Positions 18,450 to 26,558 of a stretch of 64,000 nt of DNA are shown piece by piece; within the stretch, counting starts at the first letter, position 1; the number at the start of each line of letters is the position of its first letter. The notes beneath the pieces were generated by a model. The model had not been told where the DNA came from, made no database searches, and saw only the letters and a program-made list of their open reading frames with translations. Position numbers and translations under genes: made by a program. The DNA comes from Nostoc sp. XA010 (GTDB lineage Bacteria; Cyanobacteriota; Cyanobacteriia; Cyanobacteriales; Nostocaceae): positions 434,001-498,000 of the forward strand of contig NZ_JAIVFX010000002.1 in NCBI RefSeq assembly GCF_020829625.1, written 5' to 3'.

Positions 18450-19270
18450 TCACTCGATCTGAGAAAAAAGAGTTTCCCAGTTAATTACAGGCGGTCTTTG
18501 TCCCTGGTTGACTATTTCAAAAATTTTCCTGGAACTACTTGGGTGTAAAAGGCATTCTACACAAGCGTTTGCTACATCAATCCGGCTGGTATCACCCGAA
18601 AGTGTATCCCCAGTGCCTACTACCACACCGTATTTACCCCCAGTTTTTGCCTTCAGGAGGGTGTTGAGGTCGTATGAGGTATATGGCCCGTCAATCAGGC
18701 GTCCTGGGCGGATAATGGTGTAGGGTAATCCTGAATTAATAATGGCCTCTTCGCCCTTCTGTTTGGCATCCAACACGCTAAAAGCATTAAGAACACTAAA
18801 AGGAAACTGATTTTTACGCTCAATTCCGCAAGAAGAGACGAAAACGAACCGCTTCAAATTCCGGGGTGCTGCTGCCACTAGGTTGCTTACACCTTGGGCA
18901 TCGACCTTTGCCGGACTATTCTTTGCTTTTGCTTGACTAGATTTGGGGTTAAGGAAAGTGATTCCCCATTCAATCAAGTTTGGGGATTGCTCAAACTCCC
19001 ATCGCGCAGAGGGAAAGGCAGTGGTTCCAGTACAACTGATGATGTGGCTGACATTTTGCGTTGCGGCTGGCAGTGTAGCTGGTTGGCGGATGTCACCAAC
19101 GGCAATTTCTACTTTCTGGTTAAACATTTCTTCGGCTTTTGCGGCATTGCGTGTCAAAACGCGAACTTTCAAACCCTTTTCTAGTAACTTGCCTACCACG
19201 AGTTGCCCCACGCCACCAGTCGCACCAGCAACTAGTACCAAATCTTCAACTGAATCAAAAGAATTCATAA
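18450..19270 (-). CDS. NAD(P)-binding atypical SDR (NmrA-like)
   Basis: About 273 residues from MNSFDSVEDLVLV. The dinucleotide motif is VAGATGGVGQLVVGKL and the family markers VRVLTRNAAKAEEMF, KRFVFVSSCGIERKN and YTIIRPGRLIDGPY follow in order. This is the same broad atypical-SDR group as the gene at 6275, found in cyanobacteria and plastids, where members assist photosystem assembly or reduce small molecules; the specific role is not visible here. The frame extends 17 codons upstream of my chosen methionine, but the Rossmann strand normally lies close to the N-terminus, so the shorter form is preferred. Confidence 0.85.
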
Positions 19271-19361
19271 ACTGCCTTTGAGATGGTCTATATGTTAATC
19301 TACTCAAAAAATGCGATCGCAATACCTATCGGTAAAAGTCACCACAAGTCTTTTTCAGCCC

Positions 19362-19396
19362 ATAACTGCGTAGGCGTAGCCCGTCGTAGACATCGC
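19362..19396. repeat. Interspersed GCGTAGGCGTAGCCC repeat
   Basis: GCGTAGGCGTAGCCCGTCG followed by TAGACATCGC, a member of the GCGATG...CTACGCC repeat group, between two genes and without coding. Confidence 0.6.
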
Positions 19397-19531
19397 ACTT
19401 AGAGGGGAAATTGCGCCTGAATTGTTCGGTTCTACCACTGTCGTCATTACACAAATAGCTATAACCTCTTAGGTAGTAGTAAGTCTACCCTAGACGCTGT
19501 TAGTCGCTCTTGAATTAAGGGGTGAAAGCCT

Positions 19532-20992
19532 GTGTACAAATGGATATTGCCAAGTCTGAGCGAAATCTTGGCTGAAAATCAATCAAGTGTAGCTGAATGT
19601 TCACCTGCTAAAGCAGAGCGGCAGTGGCGTGTCAGCCTAGCAGCGACAGAACATTTGCTATTAAATACTTTAGCAGCTGCTTCAGTTGACACAACCCAAG
19701 GATTAGTTTTAGCTGCACCAGCACCCTTATTTAGTCAGCCAAAACTAACTCAAAGCTTACAAACAGTAACTTTTACCGCAAAACCATTTAACCCTTTGGC
19801 GCTGATGCCATTTCAGATGCCAGATGCAATGGCGTTTGTAAATGAAGAAATCGCTCCCCCTGAATCGGTACTTCCGCTATTACCTGCTGATCCACTAGGT
19901 GCAGAGCAGTTTTGCTTGGTTTTTACAGATAAATTTAGATTAGTACTGGTTTTAGCAACCCACAAAAACGGTAAAAAAACCTTTTCATTTTCTTTTGAGC
20001 CAGAGGTAGTGCAGCAGGCTTGGCGATCGCTAGGAGCAAGAGTCATGCTGGCTAATCCAGAATTTTTTGCCCGTCTGGATACTTTAGTACAAGAGTATTC
20101 TCCGGTTGCGCCAGATTGCCGCATCATGACTCAGTTTAGCCAGTTGTTGCTTCAGGAATTAACAGAAGCAGAAGAGACTAAGGACTCTCTACTAGGAACT
20201 GGAGACAAGGAAGACAAAGAGAATAACCCATGTCCAATCGCCAAAGCCGAATCCCCAAATCCTGATGTGGAATTGCTCCAAGCTTTCGCTCACGAAGTCC
20301 GCACACCTCTAACAACTATTCGCACCATGACTCGCCTACTGCTGAAGCGGCGAGATTTAGATGCCAGCGTGATCAATCGCTTAAAAATTATTGATCACGA
20401 GTGTACCGAACAAATTGATCGGATGGAGTTGCTGTTTAAGGCAGCAGAATTGGAAACTACTACCTCAGCAAAATCGCCAAAAACTCAACTCACGCCGATG
20501 TCTTTGGATCAAGTGTTGCAGCAGAGCATTCCCCGTTGGGAACAAGCCGCGCATCGGCGGAACTTAACTTTAAATGTTGTTTTACCCCAGCAACTACCAA
20601 CTGTGGTAAGTAATCCCATGATGCTGGATCAGGTACTCACTGGTTTGATAGAGAATTTTACTCGTAGCTTACCTGCTGGTAGCCATATTCAAGTACAAGT
20701 TATCCCGGCGGGAGATCAACTTAAGTTACAATTATCCCCGCAATTTGGGTGCAGAGATTCAAGCAAAGCCGCTATACCTGCAACACCACCAATTCGCAAA
20801 GCTCTAGGTCAATTGCTGATGTTCCAACCAGAAACGGGTACGATTAGTTTGAATATGGCCGCAACCAAGCATTTGTTTCAGGCGATCGGCGGTAAATTGA
20901 TTGTGCGTCAGCGTCCACACTATGGGGAAGTTTTGACGATTTTCCTTCCTCTAGAAGTTAGCAATAAACATCAATTTGGAGCTAAAGCTTAG
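19532..20992 (+). CDS. Histidine kinase-like protein with degenerate ATPase domain
   Basis: A 486-residue protein beginning at GTG (AAGGGGTGA lies about seven bases upstream). The N-terminal 250 residues are an unrecognised sensor region without membrane spans. A good dimerisation/phosphoacceptor box, HEVRTPLTTIRTMTRLLLKR, follows near residue 257. The C-terminal HATPase part is odd: the N box reads LIENFTRSLPAG where NxxxNAxK is expected, the DxGxG loop is missing (SPQFGCRDSS), and only a weak GGKL remains. It may therefore be phosphorylated by another kinase or act as a scaffold. An acidic linker (EETKDSLLGTGDKEDKE) precedes the H box. A clear terminator follows. Confidence 0.8.
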   Translation: MYKWILPSLSEILAENQSSVAECSPAKAERQWRVSLAATEHLLLNTLAAASVDTTQGLVLAAPAPLFSQPKLTQSLQTVTFTAKPFNPLALMPFQMPDAMAFVNEEIAPPESVLPLLPADPLGAEQFCLVFTDKFRLVLVLATHKNGKKTFSFSFEPEVVQQAWRSLGARVMLANPEFFARLDTLVQEYSPVAPDCRIMTQFSQLLLQELTEAEETKDSLLGTGDKEDKENNPCPIAKAESPNPDVELLQAFAHEVRTPLTTIRTMTRLLLKRRDLDASVINRLKIIDHECTEQIDRMELLFKAAELETTTSAKSPKTQLTPMSLDQVLQQSIPRWEQAAHRRNLTLNVVLPQQLPTVVSNPMMLDQVLTGLIENFTRSLPAGSHIQVQVIPAGDQLKLQLSPQFGCRDSSKAAIPATPPIRKALGQLLMFQPETGTISLNMAATKHLFQAIGGKLIVRQRPHYGEVLTIFLPLEVSNKHQFGAKA

Positions 20993-21440
20993 GAGTGAAG
21001 ATTCATTAACTATTTTTCAAAATTATAAATATTCACTCTAAATAAACCTGAATTTGATAAATCTCTCCCTGCCTTGAACTAAAGTTCAAGTTTGTCCCTC
21101 TCCGACTCGGAGAGGTCTTTTTATTCGACTAATTTATATGAACCAATATAACCCGTAGAACTTACGTTAAATTAAACAGTAGGTGAGTAAAAATAAAACA
21201 CAATATATAGATCCCTAAGTTCTTTGAAAAGTTGGGTATCTATTTACTAAGGATTTTATGTTTAATTACGTTGACCTATTTTTTTTTAAACACAGATAAT
21301 TCATTTTCATCAAATAGACTTTGTTTAACAATCTAATTAAATTTTTGTGACTTGCCATCTGTAAAAATAGATGCCAACAATGTATATAAATTATGGTTAA
21401 GAACCAAGTACACATTTTTGCAAATATCAAAAGAAAAATT
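20993..21440. other. Intergenic region before the AIM24 gene
   Basis: About 450 bases. The first part holds the terminator of the preceding gene, the rest is AT-rich and shows no gene. An upstream methionine (MVKNQVHIF, 21393) could extend the AIM24 protein by 16 residues. Confidence 0.5.
21097..21124 (+). terminator. Rho-independent terminator
   Basis: CCTCTCCGACTCGGAGAGG forms an 8-bp hairpin followed by TCTTTTTATT. It lies about 105 bases after the histidine kinase-like gene. The same palindrome recurs at about 41672-41690. Confidence 0.75.
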
Positions 21441-22109
21441 ATGGCAAGTTTTGAAGTAATCGAGAAAGAAAGCTTACGTTTAGTCAAGGTAACTTTACAA
21501 AACGAAACAGTCCGAACTGAATCTGGTGCTATGTACTATATACGTGGCAACATTCAGATGCAATCTAAAGCCCCTTCAGCAGGCGGGTTTTTAAAATCCC
21601 TAGCCACGGGAGAAAACATTTTCCGTCCTACATATACAGGCACTGGTGAATTATATTTAGAGCCTTCGTTATCGGGATATCACATTCTAGAATTAGACGG
21701 TAGCGAATGGATTTTAGATAGTGGCGCTTATTGGGCTAGTGATGGCACTATAGAAGTAGGAGTTGAACGAAACAAATTTGTATCAGGCTTAATTGGTGGC
21801 GAGGGATTGTTTCAAACAAAAGTCAAAGGCAGGGGTACAGTAGTGATGGCAGCACAAGGGCCTGTAGAAGTAATAAATTTACGAAATGACCGATTAGTTG
21901 TGGATGGAAATTTTGCGATTGCTCGCACAACTAGCTTAAATTATCGCGTTGAAAAAGCTACCAAATCTCTTTTCGGTTCGATGACTTCTGGTGAGTTTCT
22001 CGTCAATAGTTTTGAGGGAACTGGTACTGTATTGTTGGCTCCTGTACCTTATTGGCAAGTCATGATGCTCCGCCAAATTACCGCCGCACTACCAAAAACT
22101 TCTAGCTAA
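21441..22109 (+). CDS. AIM24-family protein
   Basis: About 222 residues from MASFEVIEKESL. It has the beta-rich AIM24 pattern: SGAMYYIRGNIQM, FRPTYTGTGELYLEPSLSGYHIL, KVKGRGTVVMAAQGPVEVI and MTSGEFLVNSFEGTGTVLLAP. AIM24 proteins share a TRAP-like beta-sandwich; the yeast member acts in mitochondria and bacterial members are uncharacterised. The protein looks soluble. It is flanked by two histidine kinase genes but separated from both, so no operon is implied. The longer start at 21393 is less likely because the homologous domain begins at the chosen methionine. Confidence 0.85.
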   Translation: MASFEVIEKESLRLVKVTLQNETVRTESGAMYYIRGNIQMQSKAPSAGGFLKSLATGENIFRPTYTGTGELYLEPSLSGYHILELDGSEWILDSGAYWASDGTIEVGVERNKFVSGLIGGEGLFQTKVKGRGTVVMAAQGPVEVINLRNDRLVVDGNFAIARTTSLNYRVEKATKSLFGSMTSGEFLVNSFEGTGTVLLAPVPYWQVMMLRQITAALPKTSS

Positions 22110-22157
22110 CAATCATCGGTAAGCTTAACTCATCGTAAGTCTTTCTGGAACGGTTGT

Positions 22158-22187
22158 GCGATGCCTGCGGCGGGCTACGCCTACGCT
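22158..22187. repeat. Interspersed GCGATGCCTGCGGCGGGC repeat
   Basis: GCGATGCCTGCGGCGGGC followed by TACGCCTACGC. It is an intergenic copy, near-identical to 59561-59590. Confidence 0.75.
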
Positions 22188-22319
22188 AATTTTCTCGAAT
22201 TGCCGTGGGGAAATCTAGTTATTAGTCATTAGTAGTAATAACTAATGACTAAAATTTTTATAACTCAAATAGGATTGCTATAGCACCACAAAGTTAACTT
22301 AAGGGATAATTGTAACTCA

Positions 22320-23801
22320 TTACTGATTTTCTATGGCGATCGCTTTTGGGGTATCGCCAACGCTTGGCAGTTGTACTGTAAATGTGGAACCTTCATATAA
22401 TTTGCTTTTCACAGAAATAGAACCGCCAGAGCGCACCAGCAATTGCTGTACAATTGTTAACCCCAACCCAGCACCACCATAATCTTCATTAGCTGCTGTA
22501 CGCACACGATAAAATCGGTCAAAGATTTTGGAAATCTCGCTTTCGGCAATACCAATACCTGTGTCGCGGAATTCTAATTGGACATAATTGCCTTGAATTC
22601 GGGCACGCACCCATACTTCGCCCCCATTAGGAGTAAACTTAATGCTGTTATGCAGCAGATTAATCACAATCTGCTTCAGCCCACCACTCACACACCAAAT
22701 AGATGGAAGTTCAGTGGGTACGGTGTAGGCTAGCATAATTCCTTTTTCTTGGGCTAGAGGTTGGTAGGTACTAACTACTCCAGGTACAATCTCTGAGAGG
22801 CGCACCGACTCTAAAGCTGTTCCTTCTAAATTACGTTCTAGCTGCACCAGTTCCAACAAACCAGTAATCAGGGAATTTTGCTGATCGCACTGGGTATTTA
22901 ACATGTGTAAATAACGTTGTCGCTGGGGGGGTTTAAGATTAGGGGAATTCAATAATGAAAGTGCTGTCTTCATGTGCGTCAAGGGTGTACGCAATTCCTG
23001 ACACACATTTTTTAGGTATTCATCTTTAAGTTGCTCTTTGTTTTGTAGTTCTTGATTTTGCTGCTGCAACTTGGTAGTGCGTACTGCGATGATTTGACGA
23101 TTAATTTCATCTTGTCGCAGGAGTTGTTTTGCAAACAGTTGATTCATCAGTGCGCCTTGAGGCACAGTTGGACAAGTAAAATCAATAGGAATTGGAGATG
23201 ATTCTGGCGTAATTGCTTGTTTGATACCATCTAATACTTGCTGAATTATTCTCCCCTCAAGACTATTTATAATCAGTAACGGCTGGTTTTTATTAGTATT
23301 TACCTTCCCCGATGTTGTCTTATTTTTGTGTTTTTTAAGTGGTCGATGAGCCAAAATTAAACTGCAAAACTGGGGCGATAACACCATCAGAAAGTTTTCC
23401 CGTCGCATTTGGCTATCTGGTGATAGGTGAACGGGGACATGATGAGGGAATAAGGGGGATAAAGAAGATGAGGGAGATGAGGAAGATAAGGGGGTATTTT
23501 CTTCCCTTGCTTCCCCTGCTCCCTCATCTTCTCTTTTTTCACTCTCGTCAATTTGGCAAGTATAAATGAGACTAGACGCACCTACCGAGGATTGATAACG
23601 CGCTAGTTCTGATTGCCAAATTTTTTCTGGTGGTAGCTTCAGCCATAAAGTGGCTGCAATTTGCTGCTCAATTAGTAAGTCAATTTGCGCTCTCACCAGT
23701 GATAGCAGAGTAGCAGGACTGAGGGACAATGGTTTAGGAGGGGCTTGCACTCCCATCACCAGTTGATAAACAGACAGATCCTTAGCCAGAGAAACATTCA
23801 T
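22320..23801 (-). CDS. Sensor histidine kinase with N-terminal cytoplasmic sensor (DICT-like)
   Basis: About 493 residues from MNVSLAKDLSVYQLVMG. The N-terminal region resembles the DICT-type sensor seen in cyanobacterial kinases (tentative). A coiled stretch (RTTKLQQQNQELQNKEQLKDEYLKN is its core, about residues 255-280) leads to the phosphoacceptor box CQELRTPLTHMKTALSLLN. The ATPase domain is intact: N box INLLHNSIKFTPNGG, G1 FRDTGIGIAE, F box IFDRFYRV, G2 GGAGLGLTIVQQL. No membrane span, so it is cytosolic. An insert about 115-150 residues in, rich in Glu/Gly then Ser/Pro, is encoded by the same purine-rich low-complexity sequence seen between genes in this window. No adjacent regulator. 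Confidence 0.88.
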   Translation of the reverse strand: MNVSLAKDLSVYQLVMGVQAPPKPLSLSPATLLSLVRAQIDLLIEQQIAATLWLKLPPEKIWQSELARYQSSVGASSLIYTCQIDESEKREDEGAGEAREENTPLSSSSPSSSLSPLFPHHVPVHLSPDSQMRRENFLMVLSPQFCSLILAHRPLKKHKNKTTSGKVNTNKNQPLLIINSLEGRIIQQVLDGIKQAITPESSPIPIDFTCPTVPQGALMNQLFAKQLLRQDEINRQIIAVRTTKLQQQNQELQNKEQLKDEYLKNVCQELRTPLTHMKTALSLLNSPNLKPPQRQRYLHMLNTQCDQQNSLITGLLELVQLERNLEGTALESVRLSEIVPGVVSTYQPLAQEKGIMLAYTVPTELPSIWCVSGGLKQIVINLLHNSIKFTPNGGEVWVRARIQGNYVQLEFRDTGIGIAESEISKIFDRFYRVRTAANEDYGGAGLGLTIVQQLLVRSGGSISVKSKLYEGSTFTVQLPSVGDTPKAIAIENQ

Positions 23802-23919
23802 GAGCCAAGCACAACTTGAATGAAGCAAGAAATAACTCTGTCTTCGATTTTCACCTTTATGTGTGCATTTTTTACAAAAATCCCACGGAAATAAATATTA
23901 ACTATAAAAAACTACATTT

Positions 23920-24085
23920 ACAAGGGAGTGGGCAGGGGGCAGGGGGGATGGAAAAGAGGAATTGGGGCAGGGTGAGCTTTGCAGGGGAAAAGTTTCCCCT
24001 TTTCTCCCTGCTCCCTGCTCCCCTGCTCCCCTGCTCCCCTGCTTCTTCATTCCCCTCTGCTCCCTGCTCCCCGCCCCTCTGCCTC
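23920..24085. repeat. Low-complexity GGGGAGCAGGG-type spacer
   Basis: Strongly purine-biased, then the same motif pyrimidine-biased (CCCTGCTCCCCTGCTCCCC). Similar spacers lie at about 34625-34665, 42545-42585, 47040-47110, 53960-54010, 60960-60990 and 63850-63965. Reading frames across it are artefacts. Confidence 0.75.
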
Positions 24086-24100
24086 TTTTCAATGCCCAAA

Positions 24101-25600
24101 TTAAGGTTGTATGTTCAGTCTTTGGTGTAAAGCGTCGCGTGCGTGTTCTCGGTCATCAAAATGGATTTTTTCGGTGCCGAGAATTTGGTAGTCTTCATGA
24201 CCTTTACCAGCAAGTAACACTCCATCACCGGGTTGTGCTTGTAAAATTGCGGTACGAATTGCAGTAGCCCGATCGCAAATTACAGTTGGTTGTACTGTAT
24301 CAGAAATTCCCGCTAAAATATCTTGCAAAATTCGTTCTGGGTCTTCAGTCCGGGGATTATCCGATGTCACCACTGCAACATCAGCTAATTCACTAGCAAT
24401 TTTACCCATTTTTGGGCGCTTAGTGCGATCGCGATCGCCGCCACAACCAAACACACAAATCACTTTTCCCGGTATAAACGGACGCGCAGCTTTCAGGAGA
24501 TTTTCTAAACTATCGGGTGTGTGGGCATAATCCACAATCACGCTAATATCTTGGTCAGCATCAATCTGTACCCGTTCCATGCGTCCGGGAACACCGGGAA
24601 ACTCAGGTATCACAGACGCTACTAACTGCAAATCTAGCCCTAAGTGTAAAACTGCTCCTACGGCTGCGAGAAGATTTTCTAAATTATATTGTCCGACTAG
24701 GGGCGATCGAAAAGCTACATCACCTTTTGGTGTATGTAATTTACCACTGACACCATTCGGCTGGTAACTTAAATCACTCATCCATAAATCGGCGCTGTTG
24801 TCGTTGACACTGTAACTCCAAACGCGCTCAGAATCTAACGAGGCAATTAACCGCTTCCCGTAAGAATCATCAGCATTAATTATTGCCCGTCCCTTGAGAT
24901 AATCAGGGCTAAATAACAACGCTTTGGCGGCAAAGTAATCTTCCATATCAGTGTGATAATCGAGATGGTCTTGAGTAAGATTACTGAACACCGCCACCTC
25001 AAATTCACAACCCAACACTCTACCTTGGGCCAAAGCGTGAGAACTTACTTCCATCACCCCGAACTCACTACCAGCCTTTACAGCCTCTGCTAGCTGCTGT
25101 TGCAGTTCCACCGCAAAGGGCGTAGTGTGGGCAGCAGTTTGCTCAAAACCTGCCCAACGAGTGTAGAGAGTTCCCATTAAAGCTGTAGCTAGATTAGCTT
25201 TAATGAGCAGAAATTCAATCAGATGAGTTGTTGTAGTTTTGCCATTTGTACCAGTCACACCCACCAGCTTGAGTTTTTGCCCCGGATAACCGTAAAAAGC
25301 ACTGGCTATCTGGGCACAAGCTTGAGTTATGTTACTTGCACTAATGACCACAGCCTCATTTGTGGGAGGATTTTTTTGTGCAGCTTCGGGAGAAACGATC
25401 GCAGCTACAGCCCCGGATGCGATCGCACTTTGCCAAAATTCCCCACCATCAACCCGCGTTCCTGGCATCCCAATAAACAAATCTCCCGCACTACAAGCAT
25501 GGGAATTCGTCTTCAAACCCCTAACTTCCACATCCTCCATCGGATAGCTAGGCAATTGTTCAACACTGTCTACCGCCGTTAGTAATTCCCGCAATTTCAT
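24101..25600 (-). CDS. murE: UDP-N-acetylmuramoyl-tripeptide synthetase MurE
   Basis: A full-length Mur ligase (499 residues) of peptidoglycan synthesis; it adds the third amino acid to UDP-MurNAc-L-Ala-D-Glu using ATP in the cytoplasm. The P-loop is GTNGKTTTT at about residues 117-125, the central domain has VMEVSSHAL and FSNLTQDHLDYH, and the C-terminal domain carries DYAHTPDSL and DNPRTEDP. The DNPR motif marks the meso-diaminopimelate-adding enzyme, in keeping with a Gram-negative type wall. A small glutaredoxin-like gene lies 53 bases upstream in the same direction, so they are probably co-transcribed. The stop lies at the edge of a low-complexity spacer. Confidence 0.97.
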   Translation of the reverse strand: MKLRELLTAVDSVEQLPSYPMEDVEVRGLKTNSHACSAGDLFIGMPGTRVDGGEFWQSAIASGAVAAIVSPEAAQKNPPTNEAVVISASNITQACAQIASAFYGYPGQKLKLVGVTGTNGKTTTTHLIEFLLIKANLATALMGTLYTRWAGFEQTAAHTTPFAVELQQQLAEAVKAGSEFGVMEVSSHALAQGRVLGCEFEVAVFSNLTQDHLDYHTDMEDYFAAKALLFSPDYLKGRAIINADDSYGKRLIASLDSERVWSYSVNDNSADLWMSDLSYQPNGVSGKLHTPKGDVAFRSPLVGQYNLENLLAAVGAVLHLGLDLQLVASVIPEFPGVPGRMERVQIDADQDISVIVDYAHTPDSLENLLKAARPFIPGKVICVFGCGGDRDRTKRPKMGKIASELADVAVVTSDNPRTEDPERILQDILAGISDTVQPTVICDRATAIRTAILQAQPGDGVLLAGKGHEDYQILGTEKIHFDDREHARDALHQRLNIQP

Positions 25601-25653
25601 TTTGTGAACCTCGTCACCTTCTTGATCTTGCGCTTATTCTGCATTATTTTTTT

Positions 25654-25941
25654 CTAATTGGCTAAATACTTACGCAACATTTGCTCCAACTGCTGCACAC
25701 TAGCACGAGGAGAAGGACGCGGCAATGGTGCTTCTATAATTTCTCCCTCCCTGCCCTCTGCGCCTCTGTGGTTCGATAAATACAGTACCGGCACTTCATA
25801 CTCATACGCACCAAACCAATCTTCACGAGTTGTAATATCCCTAATTTCCAACTCGAAACTGAGATTTTGGATTTTTTCTAGCTTTTCTTGCAAGCCTTCA
25901 CATAAATGACAGCCGGGTTTACTGTATAAAATTAATCGCAT
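25654..25941 (-). CDS. Glutaredoxin-like protein (DUF836 type)
   Basis: A 95-residue thioredoxin-fold protein. The active site is CHLC (residues 11-14) in LYSKPGCHLCEGL; the cis-proline strand is YEVPVLYL. This CxxC glutaredoxin-like group usually sits in small cyanobacterial and proteobacterial operons and probably reduces disulphides. The segment HRGAEGREGEIIEAPLPRP before the C-terminal helix (DNA about 25715-25775) is more basic and low in complexity than usual and looks like a repeat-derived insert. It precedes murE by 53 bases. Confidence 0.85.
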   Translation of the reverse strand: MRLILYSKPGCHLCEGLQEKLEKIQNLSFELEIRDITTREDWFGAYEYEVPVLYLSNHRGAEGREGEIIEAPLPRPSPRASVQQLEQMLRKYLAN

Positions 25942-25957
25942 TTGTTAATTAATTACT

Positions 25958-26308
25958 ATGAACATTATTTTACATATCACCAAAAGCGAACAATGGGAAC
26001 AAGCAAAAATCCTCGGAACCTATCGGGGTGATACGTTAGATTCGGAAGGATTTATCCACTGTTCGACAGCAGCGCAAGTTATCTGGGTGGCGAATCGTTT
26101 TTTTGTGAATCAAAAGGGTTTGGTAATTCTTTGCATCGATTCTGAACAAGTTAAAGCTGAAATTCGTTATGAAGCTGCGGAGGTAGATAATTTATTTCCT
26201 CATATTTATGGTGAGTTAAATATTGATGCTGTGTCTCAGGTTGTTGATTTTAATGCGGGGGAAGATGGATTTTTTGTATTGCCGAAAGAGGTTATAAGTT
26301 TAAGATAA
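25958..26308 (+). CDS. DUF952-family protein
   Basis: A 116-residue protein with the DUF952 signature: MNIILHITKSEQWEQAK, then DSEGFIHCSTAAQVIWVANRFF and a late FPHIYGELNIDAV strand. Members are small cytosolic proteins of unknown biochemical role with conserved histidines (here H6, H34 and H71), suggesting binding or a hydrolase/transferase site. It starts 16 bases from the divergent glutaredoxin gene and is followed about 60 bases later by the AtzG/AtzE-type pair on the same strand, so it may be part of that transcript. Confidence 0.85.
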   Translation: MNIILHITKSEQWEQAKILGTYRGDTLDSEGFIHCSTAAQVIWVANRFFVNQKGLVILCIDSEQVKAEIRYEAAEVDNLFPHIYGELNIDAVSQVVDFNAGEDGFFVLPKEVISLR

Positions 26309-26310
26309 CG

Positions 26311-26345
26311 TAGACGCTTCGGCTTGCCGCAGGCTACCGCAAAGG
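26311..26345. repeat. Interspersed repeat between DUF952 and atzG-like genes
   Basis: GTAGACGCTTCGGCTTGCCG followed by CAGGCTACCGC, of the same CGGC/GGCTACGCC group as at 22158. Confidence 0.55.
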
Positions 26346-26369
26346 CGCAGAGGGCACAGAGGAGGAGAG

Positions 26370-26558
26370 ATGAGAAGAGAAGAGTTTAATGTAGGTGAAT
26401 ATGTTGATCAAATGGCGTTGTTGTTGGATTTGCAGCTAAGGGATGAGTATCGAGATGGTGTGGTGGAAAATTTTGAGAGAATTAGAGCGATCGCTAATCT
26501 TGTAAATTCTTTCCCTTTACCAGAGGATATTGAAGTTGCACCAGTTTTTGAACCATGA
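26370..26558 (+). CDS. AtzG-like small subunit (DUF4089)
   Basis: A 62-residue helical protein of the DUF4089 family: VDQMALLLDLQLRDEYRDGV, VVENFERIRAIANLV and an FPLPEDIEVAPVF ending. Crystallographic work on the cyanuric acid pathway of Pseudomonas showed such a short protein (AtzG) in complex with AtzE, resembling GatC bound to GatA. The stop codon overlaps the start of the following amidase by four bases (ATGA), the arrangement expected for subunits made in equal amounts. A ribosome-binding sequence GAGGAGAG precedes the ATG. Function in this organism is inferred. Confidence 0.85.
   Translation: MRREEFNVGEYVDQMALLLDLQLRDEYRDGVVENFERIRAIANLVNSFPLPEDIEVAPVFEP

Noticed and set aside
18450..19322. 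Longer start of the SDR (MRSHFLSRLTYRPSQRQF)
   Set aside because: The extra residues are basic and unlike a Rossmann N-terminus; the methionine at MNSFDSVEDL fits better.
23898..24130. Overlapping short frames in the region before murE's 3' end
   Set aside because: All arise from the GGGGAGCAGGG low-complexity spacer.
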